From contig NZ_QHJF01000010.1 of assembly GCF_003259225.1 (NCBI RefSeq), forward strand, positions 1-64,000: a stretch of DNA of 64,000 nucleotides, in the 5' to 3' direction. Shown here piece by piece: positions 27,987 through 36,918 of the stretch. Both the position numbers and the translations under genes were made by a program. The notes beneath the pieces were generated by a model, which had not been told where the DNA came from, did not search any database, and saw only the letters and a program-made list of their open reading frames with translations. Position 1 is the first letter of the stretch. Every line of letters begins with the position of its first letter. Origin of the DNA: Marinomonas arctica (lineage in GTDB: Bacteria > Pseudomonadota > Gammaproteobacteria > Pseudomonadales > Marinomonadaceae).

Positions 27987-28021
27987 GCATGGCGAATACG
28001 ATCCCTTCGCCATGCCTTTTT
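27987..28021 (+). terminator. Intercistronic terminator between dctP and dctQ
   Basis: A 10-bp stem (GCATGGCGAA / TTCGCCATGC, 27987-27996 and 28006-28015), then C and T5. It probably allows partial read-through so that the binding protein is made in excess over the membrane subunits. Confidence 0.8.
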
Positions 28022-28086
28022 CTAGAAGCAATTTTTGCAACATGCCACAAGCATAGACATTCTGCAGAACTTGCTAGGAGTTTGTT

Positions 28087-28626
28087 ATGTTTTTGATCAG
28101 TCTAGAACGAGGCATTACTCGTTTTTCTAACTTCCTTGGCGTGCTATCGACTCTGTTGTTTATCGCCTTGCTGTTTAATGTTTTCTATGACGTTTTGATG
28201 CGCTATGCCTTCAATGATGTATCGATTGGGATGCAAGAGTTGGAGTGGCATTTGTATGCGGCCATTTTCTTATTGGGGATTCCCTACGGTATTCAACACG
28301 GCGGTCACGTACGTGTGGATTTGATTTATGAAAACTTGTCGATTCGTGGCAAAGCATGGATCGACTTATTTGGTTGTGTGTTTTTTCTTATCCCTTTTGC
28401 CTTGCTGGTTGGTTACTACGGCGTAGGCTTTGCTCATGAAGCTTATGCGCTTGGGGAAACCAGTGGTGATCCGGGTGGTTTGCCTTATCGCTGGATTATT
28501 AAAGCGGTGATTCCGTTTGCCTTCTTTTCGATGGCCATTAGTGGCTTAGGCATGATCATTCGTTGCATTAATGTGCTGCGCGGCGTGAGTGAAGAAGGTT
28601 TTTCACATCCGCCGATTCAACATTGA
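28087..28626 (+). CDS. TRAP transporter small permease (DctQ)
   Basis: 179 residues with four membrane spans (about 15-38, 55-75, 92-117, 138-160). DctQ-type motifs: FYDVLMRYAFND near residue 36 and GIPYGIQHGGHVRVDLIYE near 74. Non-catalytic partner of the large permease. Confidence 0.9.
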   Translation: MFLISLERGITRFSNFLGVLSTLLFIALLFNVFYDVLMRYAFNDVSIGMQELEWHLYAAIFLLGIPYGIQHGGHVRVDLIYENLSIRGKAWIDLFGCVFFLIPFALLVGYYGVGFAHEAYALGETSGDPGGLPYRWIIKAVIPFAFFSMAISGLGMIIRCINVLRGVSEEGFSHPPIQH

Positions 28627-28659
28627 TACTTGTCACCATTTTAAGCTTGTAGGTTATTT

Positions 28660-29949
28660 ATGATCGGAATAATCATGTTTTTTGTTGCCCTAGTCATGCT
28701 GTTACTAGGCTTCCCTGTCGCCTTTACCTTTGGTGGCGTCGCTTTAATCTTCGGCGTTTTTGCGGAAGGTTTTGATATGTTTGCCTTTATGCCGTTCCGC
28801 ATTCAGAGCTACATGGAAAATACGGTAATGATGGCGGTGCCTTTGTTTGTTTTTATGGGCATCGTGCTGCAAAAAACCAAATTGGCAGAACAGCTATTGG
28901 AGGCCATGGGGAAATTGTTTGGTGGCGTTCGTGGTGGTTTGGCGATATCTACTGTGCTCGTGGGGGCTTTGTTAGCGGCGTCTACGGGTGTGGTGGGGGC
29001 CAGCGTAGTGGCCATGGGATTGATTTCTTTGCCCGTGATGCTGAAGTACAACTACAGTAAATCCTTGGCATGTGGAACGATTTGCGCATCAGGGACGCTA
29101 GGGCAAATTATCCCACCTTCCATTATTTTGATCATTTTGGGCGATGTCATTCGCATTCCGGTCGGGGATTTATTCCAAGCGGCATTGTTACCCGGTATGG
29201 TGCTGATCGGCTGCTATATTGTGTACATCTTGATTCTGACTTTTTTGAAGCCTGAATTAGCGCCTGCTATGCCACAAGAGCTAGATGGTGAGACTCGTGC
29301 CCAGCAAATTCGCAGTGCTTTAAAAGCGATCATTCCGCCATTGGCTTTGGTATTAATCGTTTTGGGGTCTATTTTTACGGGGATTGCGACGCCAACAGAG
29401 TCATCTGCGTTGGGTGGTGTGGGTGCCATTATTTTGGCGCTTTTTTACCGTCAATTTAGCTGGAAAATGCTCTACGACAGTGGTTTAGAAACGGTTAAAG
29501 TGACGGCCATGGTATTTGCCATTTTGATGGGGGCAACGGCGTTCTCGATGGCCTTCAGTTATACCGGTGGTGATGCAATAGTTGAAGAAGTGTTGCTTAA
29601 TCTTCCCGGCGAAAAATGGGGCTTTATTATCTTAGCGATGGTTGCCATTTTGGTGTTGGGTTTCTTTATCGACTTTGTTGAGATTGCCTTCATTATTGTG
29701 CCAATCTTGGTGCCCGTGGCGGAAGCATTAGGGATTAATATGGTGTGGTTCGCGATCTTGATTGCGATGAATTTGCAGACCTCTTTTTTAACGCCTCCTT
29801 TTGGGTTCAGCTTATTTTATTTAAAAGGCGTCGCCCCTAAGTCGGTGCGTACAATGCATATTTATAAAGGCGTAACGCCGTTTATATTGATCCAGATCTT
29901 AGTTTTAGTCAGCATTATGATTTTTCCTGAATGGTATGGGATGCACTAA
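28660..29949 (+). CDS. TRAP transporter large permease (DctM)
   Basis: 429 residues, standard. Sodium-coupled translocation subunit with ~11-12 membrane spans. Typical DctM segments: AVPLFVFMGIVLQKT near residue 54, GTICASGTLGQIIPPSI near 139, IATPTESSALGGVGA near 244 and SFLTPPFGFSLFYLKGVAP near 375. Ends the transporter operon; a hairpin (29971-30000) separates it from the two-component genes. Confidence 0.93.
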   Translation: MIGIIMFFVALVMLLLGFPVAFTFGGVALIFGVFAEGFDMFAFMPFRIQSYMENTVMMAVPLFVFMGIVLQKTKLAEQLLEAMGKLFGGVRGGLAISTVLVGALLAASTGVVGASVVAMGLISLPVMLKYNYSKSLACGTICASGTLGQIIPPSIILIILGDVIRIPVGDLFQAALLPGMVLIGCYIVYILILTFLKPELAPAMPQELDGETRAQQIRSALKAIIPPLALVLIVLGSIFTGIATPTESSALGGVGAIILALFYRQFSWKMLYDSGLETVKVTAMVFAILMGATAFSMAFSYTGGDAIVEEVLLNLPGEKWGFIILAMVAILVLGFFIDFVEIAFIIVPILVPVAEALGINMVWFAILIAMNLQTSFLTPPFGFSLFYLKGVAPKSVRTMHIYKGVTPFILIQILVLVSIMIFPEWYGMH

Positions 29950-29970
29950 TTCTGTTTTTATTATGTAATA

Positions 29971-30000
29971 GAGAAAAGTGGGTGATGGTCCACTTTTCTC
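29971..30000 (+). terminator. Hairpin between TRAP operon and sensor kinase
   Basis: A perfect 11-bp stem (GAGAAAAGTGG / CCACTTTTCTC, 29971-29981 and 29990-30000), with no separate U-run after it. It may partly terminate, leaving the histidine kinase at lower expression. Confidence 0.55.
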
Positions 30001-30055
30001 TAATGTTCGCCGTTTAGGTCGGTGGCTATACAATAATAAAAAAAGGTCATTCCTC

Positions 30056-31411
30056 ATGAGATTAAAAAGTAAGATTATCTTGCTTGCTGTCGCTCCATTA
30101 ATCGTTGCTACAACCATTATTACCTATTTGGGCTTTCAGTCCGCCCGTGATTTGGCCGAGCAAGAGCTGGCCATTTACGAGTTCAATCTAGTCGATGCTA
30201 AAAAACAAGCCTTAAAAAATCATGTCAATATTGCGATGTCGGCGATTCGTCCTATCTTAGAAAACGATCAATTAGAGGATGCGGAAGCGCAATATCGGGT
30301 GAAAAAGATTCTGGCTGGATTAAGTTATGAGGACGATGGCTATTTTTTCGCTTATGAAATGTCTGGTGTGAATCTAGTCCACCCAACACAGCCAGATTTT
30401 GTGGGCAAAAACCTATGGAACTTTCAGGATCGCACTGGGAATTATTTGATTCAGGGCTTAATTCGTGCGGCTCAAGCGGGTGGTGGATATCACCGATATA
30501 TCTGGGAGAAGCCGCCACTAATGAAACAAGAAGACAAATTAGGCTATGTGGTCGCCATTGATCGTTGGGATTGGATAATGGGCACGGGCTTGTATTTGGA
30601 TGATATTTACGCCGAGCTTGCTAAAACCAAAGGCATTATGAATGACAATATTCAGCGCAGTTTTTTTACCGTGATTGAAGTGGTGGTGGTTACGGTTGTG
30701 TTGGTCATATTGCTGGGGCTCGCAATTAATCTTCATGAACATAAATTAGCCGATTCTAGATTAAAAGAGCTAGCGCAACGTTTTATGCGTTTGCAAGTCA
30801 ATGAAAGACGGGGTTTTTCTCGTGAGCTGCATGACGGTATTAATCAGCTGTTAGTGAGTTGTAAGTTTCGTATTGAGTTGGCAGAAAATAAATTAAAACG
30901 GGATCATGAAAAAGAAGTGATTCATCAGGAGTTATCCAAAGCAGGGGACTTGATTAATCAAACCATCAGTGAAGTGCGACAAATTTCACATAATTTACGA
31001 CCAACGCTGTTGGATGATCTAGGCTTAGATACCGCCTTAAGAGCCTTAGTTGATCAATTCATGGAGCGTACCAGAATAAAAGTAGCCTATTGTTTTGAGG
31101 TGGTATCAAACATACCGGATGAGATTGAAATTACTATCTATCGTTTGACCCAAGAAGCGTTAACCAATATTGAAAAACACGCCCAAGCAAAAAATATTAC
31201 CTTACATGTCTGGCAGTCTTATCGACATATTGGGTTCGAATGTTTGGATGATGGCTGCGGCTTTTCTCAGAAGAGTGTGTTGTCTTCCGGCATTGGCTTG
31301 ATCAATATGCGAGAACGGATCGAACTAATTGGTGGTGATTTTACATTAGAGTCCCAGCGTGGCAAAGGCACTAAAGTGCAGGCATTATTACCCTTGGAAC
31401 AAGGATTTTAA
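30056..31411 (+). CDS. Sensor histidine kinase with periplasmic Cache domain (NarL/HisKA_3 type)
   Basis: 451 residues from ATG 30056 with AAAGG; the open frame extends 26 codons up into the hairpin. TM1 about 8-27; single Cache domain in the periplasm (about 30-185; DDGYFFAYEMSGVNLVHP, IMGTGLYLDD near its end); TM2 about 205-227; HisKA_3 dimerisation with phospho-His in RGFSRELHDGINQLL (near 258); HATPase with NIEKHAQAKN near 378 and GIGLINMRERI near 425. Senses an external small molecule, probably the TRAP substrate (inference from position), and phosphorylates the next gene's product. Confidence 0.9.
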   Translation: MRLKSKIILLAVAPLIVATTIITYLGFQSARDLAEQELAIYEFNLVDAKKQALKNHVNIAMSAIRPILENDQLEDAEAQYRVKKILAGLSYEDDGYFFAYEMSGVNLVHPTQPDFVGKNLWNFQDRTGNYLIQGLIRAAQAGGGYHRYIWEKPPLMKQEDKLGYVVAIDRWDWIMGTGLYLDDIYAELAKTKGIMNDNIQRSFFTVIEVVVVTVVLVILLGLAINLHEHKLADSRLKELAQRFMRLQVNERRGFSRELHDGINQLLVSCKFRIELAENKLKRDHEKEVIHQELSKAGDLINQTISEVRQISHNLRPTLLDDLGLDTALRALVDQFMERTRIKVAYCFEVVSNIPDEIEITIYRLTQEALTNIEKHAQAKNITLHVWQSYRHIGFECLDDGCGFSQKSVLSSGIGLINMRERIELIGGDFTLESQRGKGTKVQALLPLEQGF

Positions 31412-31434
31412 TCGCTTAGAGAAGAGTGACAATA

Positions 31435-32067
31435 ATGATAAAAAAGATTCGTGTACTGTTGGTGGATGATCACATGTTGGTGCTGGATGGCCTTCAAGCT
31501 CGTTTGGAATTAGAAGGCAATATCGACATTATCGCCACCGCGTCGAATGGCTTAGAGGCACTGGAAAAAGCCCAAGACACACATCCAGATTTGGTTCTAA
31601 TGGATGTTTCTATGCCTATTTTAAATGGTTTGGAAGCTACTAAGCGTTTTAAAACTGAGCAGCCTAACATCAAAATACTGATGCTCAGTATGCACAATGA
31701 CAAAGAATACATCTTGTCTTTAATTCAGTCTGGTGCGAATGGTTATGTGTTAAAAGATGTGTCCTCGGAAGAGCTAGTGCAAGCGATTAATACTGTGTAT
31801 CAGGGGGGAACATATTTTAGTTCTGGTGCATCTGATGCTCTTTTTTCGCAGGTGGTTCCTAGCCTATCTTGTGAAGAATTGAGTAAACGGGAAATGGCGG
31901 TCTTGAAAGCACTGGCGATTGGTTTGTCTAATAAAGAAATTGCCCTGTCGCTGAATATCAGTGTGAGAACGGTGGAAACCCATCGGCAAAATATTAAAAA
32001 TAAACTGAATATCCACACATCCGCTGGTCTGGTTAAATACGCGCTTGCTCATCAGTTAATTAATTAG
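31435..32067 (+). CDS. LuxR/NarL-family response regulator
   Basis: 210 residues from ATG 31435 (an in-frame GTG three codons earlier is less likely). Receiver domain with LLVDDH near residue 8, phospho-acceptor in LVLMDVSMP (Asp near 55) and Lys near 105 (VLKDVS); C-terminal GerE helix-turn-helix (LSNKEIALSLNISVRTVETHRQNIKNKL, near 165-195). 23 bp after the sensor kinase. Likely activates the TRAP operon through the inverted repeats at 26748-26812 (inference). Confidence 0.92.
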   Translation: MIKKIRVLLVDDHMLVLDGLQARLELEGNIDIIATASNGLEALEKAQDTHPDLVLMDVSMPILNGLEATKRFKTEQPNIKILMLSMHNDKEYILSLIQSGANGYVLKDVSSEELVQAINTVYQGGTYFSSGASDALFSQVVPSLSCEELSKREMAVLKALAIGLSNKEIALSLNISVRTVETHRQNIKNKLNIHTSAGLVKYALAHQLIN

Positions 32068-32204
32068 GTGTGTTTGCCAAGAACGACCGATAGGGAATGA
32101 TTTCCTAGAGTGTAAGCCTTTCTTGGCATAAAAGGGTACAGTGGTAGAACGGCAACCGTGTCGTGGGCTTTTTTATAAGCTTTTTCTGACAAATGGAGTC
32201 CTGT

Positions 32205-33011
32205 ATGCGCACTGTATTCTTCCCCTTCATCGCGTTTTGTCTGCTGTTGTCGTTATTTTTTGCCCCTCTTTATGCCGCAAACGATTGGTATCGACCGCCT
32301 GTTGGTGCCACTTGGCATTGGCAACTGGATGGTGAGGTGAACGAATCCTATGATGTGGCGATATACGACATTGATTTATTTGATTCGTCTGTTGAACTGA
32401 TTCAACGCCTACAAGCGTCTGGTAAAAAGGTGATTTGTTATTTTTCTGCGGGATCCTATGAAGATTGGCGACCTGATGCCACAGATTTTTCCGAGCAAGA
32501 CTTAGGCAAAACCTTGAAAGGTTGGGACGATGAGCGCTGGTTAGATATTCGCTCCAGTCAAGTGCGTGACGTGATGGTTCGCAGGCTTAATTTGGCTGCT
32601 GAAAAAGGGTGTGATGGAGTGGAGCCTGACAATGTGGACAGTTACCGTACTAATACAGGCTTTTCTTTTCGGGCTAATGATCAACTAGACTATAATCGAT
32701 TTTTGGCGACACAAGCTCATCAATTAGGTTTAGGGATTGGTTTGAAGAATAATCCAGATCAGGCCCGACTCTTGAGTAGTGACTTTGATTTTGCGGTGAC
32801 AGAACAATGTTTTGAATATTCCGAGTGCCGTTCTTACTCGGGCCTTATTCAAGCTGGGAAGCCCGTTCTAAACGCTGAATATCGCCGAATTTATGTAGAC
32901 GATGAGTCAGAACGTAACAGTATGTGTAAGCAATCTCAGCGCTTAGCGTTCAGTACTCTGGTTTTACCTAAAACGTTAGATGACCAATTCCGCCTAAGTT
33001 GTGAGCCGTAA
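32205..33011 (+). CDS. GH114-type endo-alpha-1,4-polygalactosaminidase-like protein
   Basis: 268 residues from ATG 32205 (GGAG just upstream), with signal peptide to about residue 25 (PLYAAND). TIM-barrel family GH114/TM1410: QLDGEVNESYDVAIYDIDLFD near 38, VICYFSAGSYEDWRPD near 74 and the catalytic segment GCDGVEPDNVDSY near 128 with Glu and Asp. Exported enzyme; homologues cleave galactosamine-rich exopolysaccharide. Followed by an AraC regulator 23 bp later. Confidence 0.85.
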   Translation: MRTVFFPFIAFCLLLSLFFAPLYAANDWYRPPVGATWHWQLDGEVNESYDVAIYDIDLFDSSVELIQRLQASGKKVICYFSAGSYEDWRPDATDFSEQDLGKTLKGWDDERWLDIRSSQVRDVMVRRLNLAAEKGCDGVEPDNVDSYRTNTGFSFRANDQLDYNRFLATQAHQLGLGIGLKNNPDQARLLSSDFDFAVTEQCFEYSECRSYSGLIQAGKPVLNAEYRRIYVDDESERNSMCKQSQRLAFSTLVLPKTLDDQFRLSCEP

Positions 33012-33034
33012 TTGTATATTGATAGGAAGACGAA

Positions 33035-33868
33035 ATGATGCCTTCTACGCAGCCGCTTTTCTGGCGAGATCCGACTTTACCTTTTGTGGAGCTGCGTCAA
33101 GTATTAGATGGTCGAAAAGTGAGCTACGCACCGCATTCCCATCAAGAATGGTCAATAGGTGCTATTCTTGAAGGCCAGAGTGAGTTTCTGTGTGCAGATC
33201 GATTGCATGCGGTTGAGCGTGGCGCTTTGGTGATGATGAATCCAGATGTGGTGCATGCGTGTAATCCTCGCCAAGATTCCCCTTGGGCCTATTACATGAT
33301 GCATCTAAATAAAGATTGGTTGGCTTCTTTGTTATTTGGTCATGGTATACGTAAGACACCGAAATGGCAAAATACCGTTGGCGATACCTTGTTATCCGCT
33401 CAGGCATATCGGGCGTTTGTAGAAGTATGTGAATCTCTAATGGCTGTAAACCTTTCGCCTTTAGAAAAAAAACAAAGGTTGGAAGCCGTGCTGGTGGCTG
33501 TATTTACTCAGTTAGCATCTGACAATAGCGAATCGGCTACCGCTTTGCCGGCCAATAACTTGTATCAAGTCGCACATTATTTGCATCAACACTGTCTACA
33601 AGACACCTCTATTGAGCAGATAAGTGCCGAATTTGGTTTTAGTACTGGCTATTTGGTGCGTGCTTTTAAACGTCATTTTAATATGACGCCTCATGCTTAT
33701 CGTTTGAATCGTCGCATCCAACTTGGTCAGCAAGCGTTGAAACAAGGGCAAGCCATCGCAGACGTGGCTCAGGCTATTGGCTTTAGCGATCAAGCTCATT
33801 TTCAGCGCGTGTTTAAACAGCGAGTAGCGGCGACGCCCGATCAGTATCGGCGTTCGGTTTCTTCTTAG
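33035..33868 (+). CDS. AraC-family transcriptional regulator
   Basis: 277 residues. N-terminal cupin sensor (HSHQEWSIGAILEG near residue 29, GALVMMNPDVVHACNP near 65) and C-terminal double helix-turn-helix (TSIEQISAEFGFSTGYLVRAFK near 190, QAIADVAQAIGFSDQAHFQRVFK near 240). AGGAAG precedes the ATG. Convergent with LysE-type exporter 11 bp away, a usual regulator/exporter neighbourhood. Ligand unknown. Confidence 0.9.
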   Translation: MMPSTQPLFWRDPTLPFVELRQVLDGRKVSYAPHSHQEWSIGAILEGQSEFLCADRLHAVERGALVMMNPDVVHACNPRQDSPWAYYMMHLNKDWLASLLFGHGIRKTPKWQNTVGDTLLSAQAYRAFVEVCESLMAVNLSPLEKKQRLEAVLVAVFTQLASDNSESATALPANNLYQVAHYLHQHCLQDTSIEQISAEFGFSTGYLVRAFKRHFNMTPHAYRLNRRIQLGQQALKQGQAIADVAQAIGFSDQAHFQRVFKQRVAATPDQYRRSVSS

Positions 33869-33879
33869 AGCTATTGCCT

Positions 33880-34470
33880 TTAGATCAGTATTAGCAGACA
33901 ACTTCCTGCGAGTAAAATCGCCAAGGTTTTATTCAGTAAGCGCATCTTGGCTGGGCTTTGGAAATACTGCCCGAGTATTTTTCCTACCCACACCCAAACG
34001 CCTAAAGATAGCCAACAGATAGGTAGATATAAGCCCGCAAAAATCATCACTTGCGTTGTTTCGGCGTTGGGAATATACGCGGCAATGCCAGACAGCGAAG
34101 CCAACCATGCTTTTGGATTGAGCCATTGCATGATAGCGCCTGCCATAAAGGTTGGCGCGTTATTATTTTTGTCCGAATTTAGCTCGCCATTGTCGGTGAA
34201 TAACTGATAACTCAAGTACAAAAGAAAAGCGATGCCTAGCCATTGCAGCACTTGCGTGATCCAGCTTAATTGGTCAATTAGATAATGCAGACCAAAGCCA
34301 ATCAGTAAAAACAAAACAATAAATCCGAATGTCGCCCCTGTGACAAAAATAAGCCCAGTTTTGATGCCGTAACGAGCACTGCTGCTCAGTGAAAGCAGAT
34401 TAACCGGTCCAGGTGATAAAGACGCCGCTAAAGCAAATAAAGACATGGAAGCAAGGAGTGAAAGAGTCAT
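33880..34470 (-). CDS. LysE/RhtB-family amino-acid exporter
   Basis: 196 residues with about six membrane spans. LysE features: SLFALAASLSPGPVNLLSLS near residue 9 and MQWLNPKAWLASLSG near 113. AGGAAC precedes the ATG. The convergent AraC gene may control it. Substrate unknown. Confidence 0.88.
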   Translation of the reverse strand: MTLSLLASMSLFALAASLSPGPVNLLSLSSSARYGIKTGLIFVTGATFGFIVLFLLIGFGLHYLIDQLSWITQVLQWLGIAFLLYLSYQLFTDNGELNSDKNNNAPTFMAGAIMQWLNPKAWLASLSGIAAYIPNAETTQVMIFAGLYLPICWLSLGVWVWVGKILGQYFQSPAKMRLLNKTLAILLAGSCLLILI

Positions 34471-34635
34471 TAGGTGTTCCTAAAAAAATAATAAACAGGC
34501 GCTCACTATCGTTTTTTAGATGTCTTGCGTATTGAACGAAATTGACCTTTTAAGGATTGTTTCGTATTGGCATGTTGTTAGCGACAAAGGCGGAGTATGA
34601 TTTTGCGAAATCACCTTATTTCATCAGGAGTTCTC

Positions 34636-34932
34636 ATGATTCGTCATGTACTGTTTATAAAGTTCAAGGCAGATGCGACCGCAGAAGCCATCTCAACGTG
34701 TTTCAATCATTTTGATTCGATTAAAAGCAAGATTGCCGGTATTGAAGCGGTTGAATGGGGCGTAAACATGAGTAAAGAGGGGCGTAATAAAGACTACACC
34801 CACTGTGTATTTATGACCTTTGCTGATGAAGCAGCTCTGGATCATTACATCCCGCATCCAGATCACGACGCTTTAAAAGCACAGCTAGTGCCGATTTTAG
34901 AAGATATTATCGTCTTCGATTACGCCTTATAA
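34636..34932 (+). CDS. Dabb (stress-responsive A/B barrel) family protein
   Basis: 98 residues from ATG 34636 with CAGGAG; an upstream ATG at 34597 has no such site. Dimeric ferredoxin-like fold: MIRHVLFIKFKADAT start, INMSKEGRNKDYTHCVFMTF-like middle, YIPHPDHDAL near 80. Role unknown; homologues bind small molecules. Own terminator follows. Confidence 0.88.
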   Translation: MIRHVLFIKFKADATAEAISTCFNHFDSIKSKIAGIEAVEWGVNMSKEGRNKDYTHCVFMTFADEAALDHYIPHPDHDALKAQLVPILEDIIVFDYAL

Positions 34933-34936
34933 GAAA

Positions 34937-34967
34937 AAGCCCGTCTTTCCTTAAGACGGGCTTTTTT
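34937..34967 (+). terminator. Intrinsic terminator after the Dabb gene
   Basis: A perfect 11-bp stem (AAGCCCGTCTT / AAGACGGGCTT, 34937-34947 and 34953-34963) and T6. It can also serve the convergent DJ-1-like gene, whose stop is at 34996. Confidence 0.93.
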
Positions 34968-34995
34968 GTCGCTTATCTTGATTGACTCAGGTGGC

Positions 34996-35697
34996 TTATT
35001 TAGCCAGTTGAGCCAATAGTTTCTCAGCGACTAATTCCGAACTGGCAGGGTTTTGGCCTGTGATCATCAAGCCATCTTGAACGGCGAAAGGTGTCCAATC
35101 CGCGGTATTTTTGTAGTCTGCACCGCGTTTTTTTAGCTCGTCTTCCAAAAGGAAAGGCACAACTTCTGTTAATTGTACCGCCGCTTCTTCACTGTTGGTG
35201 AAGCCCGTGACGGTTTTGCCTTTGATAAAGTACTCACCATTTGCATCTTTGATGTTCAAGAAAGCACTTGGAGCGTGACATACCGATGAAATCGGTTTGT
35301 TCGCTGCAATGAAGCTTTCGATCAAGGCAATGGATTCTTCGTTTTCAGTCAGATCCCAAAGTGGGCCATGGCCGCCAGGATAGAAGATGGCATCAAAGTC
35401 ATCTTGTTTCATGTCGCTAAGTTTTTGAGTGTTAGCGATCACATTTTGCGCTGCTTGGTCATCATAAAAGCGTTTTGTTGCATCTGTTTGTGCATCCGGC
35501 ACTGTGCTGTTTGGGTCAATGGGGGCTTGGCCCCCTTTTGGTGTCGCGACAGTGACTTTAGCACCAGCATCCAGAAATGCGTAATAAGGTGCGGCGAATT
35601 CTTCTACCCAAAAGCCCGTTTTGTGGCCAGTATCGCCCAGATCTGAATGGGAAGTTAGAACGACGAGAATGTTTTTGTTGCTCATAAGACTGTTCAT
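34996..35697 (-). CDS. DJ-1/PfpI-superfamily, Hsp31-like protein
   Basis: 233 residues. Class-I amidotransferase-like fold with the nucleophile elbow SSVCHAPSAF (Cys near 141), Glu near 22 in HKTGFWVEE and YPGGHGPLWDL near 106. Homologues act as glyoxalase/chaperone or in isonitrile and aldehyde metabolism. AGGATT precedes ATG 35697; ATG 35685 is an alternative. Divergent from a LysR regulator, which probably controls it. Confidence 0.87.
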   Translation of the reverse strand: MNSLMSNKNILVVLTSHSDLGDTGHKTGFWVEEFAAPYYAFLDAGAKVTVATPKGGQAPIDPNSTVPDAQTDATKRFYDDQAAQNVIANTQKLSDMKQDDFDAIFYPGGHGPLWDLTENEESIALIESFIAANKPISSVCHAPSAFLNIKDANGEYFIKGKTVTGFTNSEEAAVQLTEVVPFLLEDELKKRGADYKNTADWTPFAVQDGLMITGQNPASSELVAEKLLAQLAK

Positions 35698-35855
35698 AAG
35701 AGAATCCTAAATGTTTGAATGAGTTGTTTAATTAACGTGTGATTAGTCTATCCAATTTATCTAATAAGCATAATGAGAAGGTTTTTGACTTCATTGATCT
35801 AATAATTGATACAATTGGTGTCGTCTTTGTTGTCCATAGAAAAAGAGTCCTCACG

Positions 35856-36749
35856 ATGGAAATCTCGTTTGAGCAATTAAAAAGTATGGTGGTATTTGCC
35901 CAAGTAGTGGAGCAAGGCAGTTTAACGGCTGCGGCAAAATTCATGGGGATTTCCCGCGGTGTGGTGAGTTATCACCTGAAAAAGTTAGAAGAGCAACTGG
36001 GCGTAAAACTGCTGAATCGTACCACGCGTTCTTTGTCATTAACTGAAACGGGCGAAGCCTATTACCAGCGTTGTCGAGCGATTGCCTTTCAGGCTCATGA
36101 AGCGAACTTACAAATAGAAAAGGCCAAACAAGAGCCTGAAGGGAAGCTGAAGATCTCTTGTCCAGTGAATTTGGGGTTACAGGTGATTGTGCCAGCGCTG
36201 AATGAGTTTCGACGACTTTACCCATTAATTGAACTAAATGTGTCGCTGAGTGACGAAGTAGTTAACATCATGAAAGACGGTATTGATTTGGCGATTCGCG
36301 GTGCGCCCTTACTAGACTCTGGACTTCAAGCCAGTAAATTAAAAACCTTTGAAACTTGCTTATGTGGTTCGCCAGAGTATTTTCGTCGTCGTGGTAAGCC
36401 AACACAGCCGGAAGAGCTTTATGATCATGATTGGGTGGTCTACACGCCAGCAGCGAATACAGTACATCTTAGTCAGGGTTCCAAGTCGTTTAGTTTGTCC
36501 GTGCGTGGCGCAGTGAGCACCAATAATGCAGCCGCTAGAACCATTTTTTTAGAAGGCGGCAATGGCATTGGACGAATTCCCATGTACGACGCATTACCTC
36601 GTATCGCTAATGGCAGTCTGGAGCGAATTTTACCAGATTATAAGTGTACCGGAATTGACGTGTATGCGGTTTTTCCACCGGGCACCGCAGAGTCTAAAAA
36701 ACTTCGTTTGTTGTTAGATTTTATGAAAACGTCGTTTGCTCGGTTTTGA
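35856..36749 (+). CDS. LysR-family transcriptional regulator
   Basis: 297 residues from ATG 35856 with AAAAGAG; the long upstream extension is not LysR-like. Winged helix-turn-helix (FAQVVEQGSLTAAAKFMGISRGVVSYHLKKLEEQ, split over residues 13-47), then the LysR substrate domain (EGKLKISCPVNLG near 90). The 158-bp gap to the DJ-1-like gene should hold its operator; promoter for that gene is likely there. Inducer unknown. Confidence 0.9.
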   Translation: MEISFEQLKSMVVFAQVVEQGSLTAAAKFMGISRGVVSYHLKKLEEQLGVKLLNRTTRSLSLTETGEAYYQRCRAIAFQAHEANLQIEKAKQEPEGKLKISCPVNLGLQVIVPALNEFRRLYPLIELNVSLSDEVVNIMKDGIDLAIRGAPLLDSGLQASKLKTFETCLCGSPEYFRRRGKPTQPEELYDHDWVVYTPAANTVHLSQGSKSFSLSVRGAVSTNNAAARTIFLEGGNGIGRIPMYDALPRIANGSLERILPDYKCTGIDVYAVFPPGTAESKKLRLLLDFMKTSFARF

Positions 36750-36918
36750 TGTGAGAAGATGTTTTGTAACAAGTCTTGGATGGTAATGTTACAAGCTGTG
36801 ATGTTTTTTAGGGATTTGTGTGGGTACAGGATCTTCTGGCCCTTTTTGATTATCATATTATGACTAAGGATTGAGTTTTATATGAGAAGGAAAATTTTTT
36901 GAATGATAGGAACCTCTT

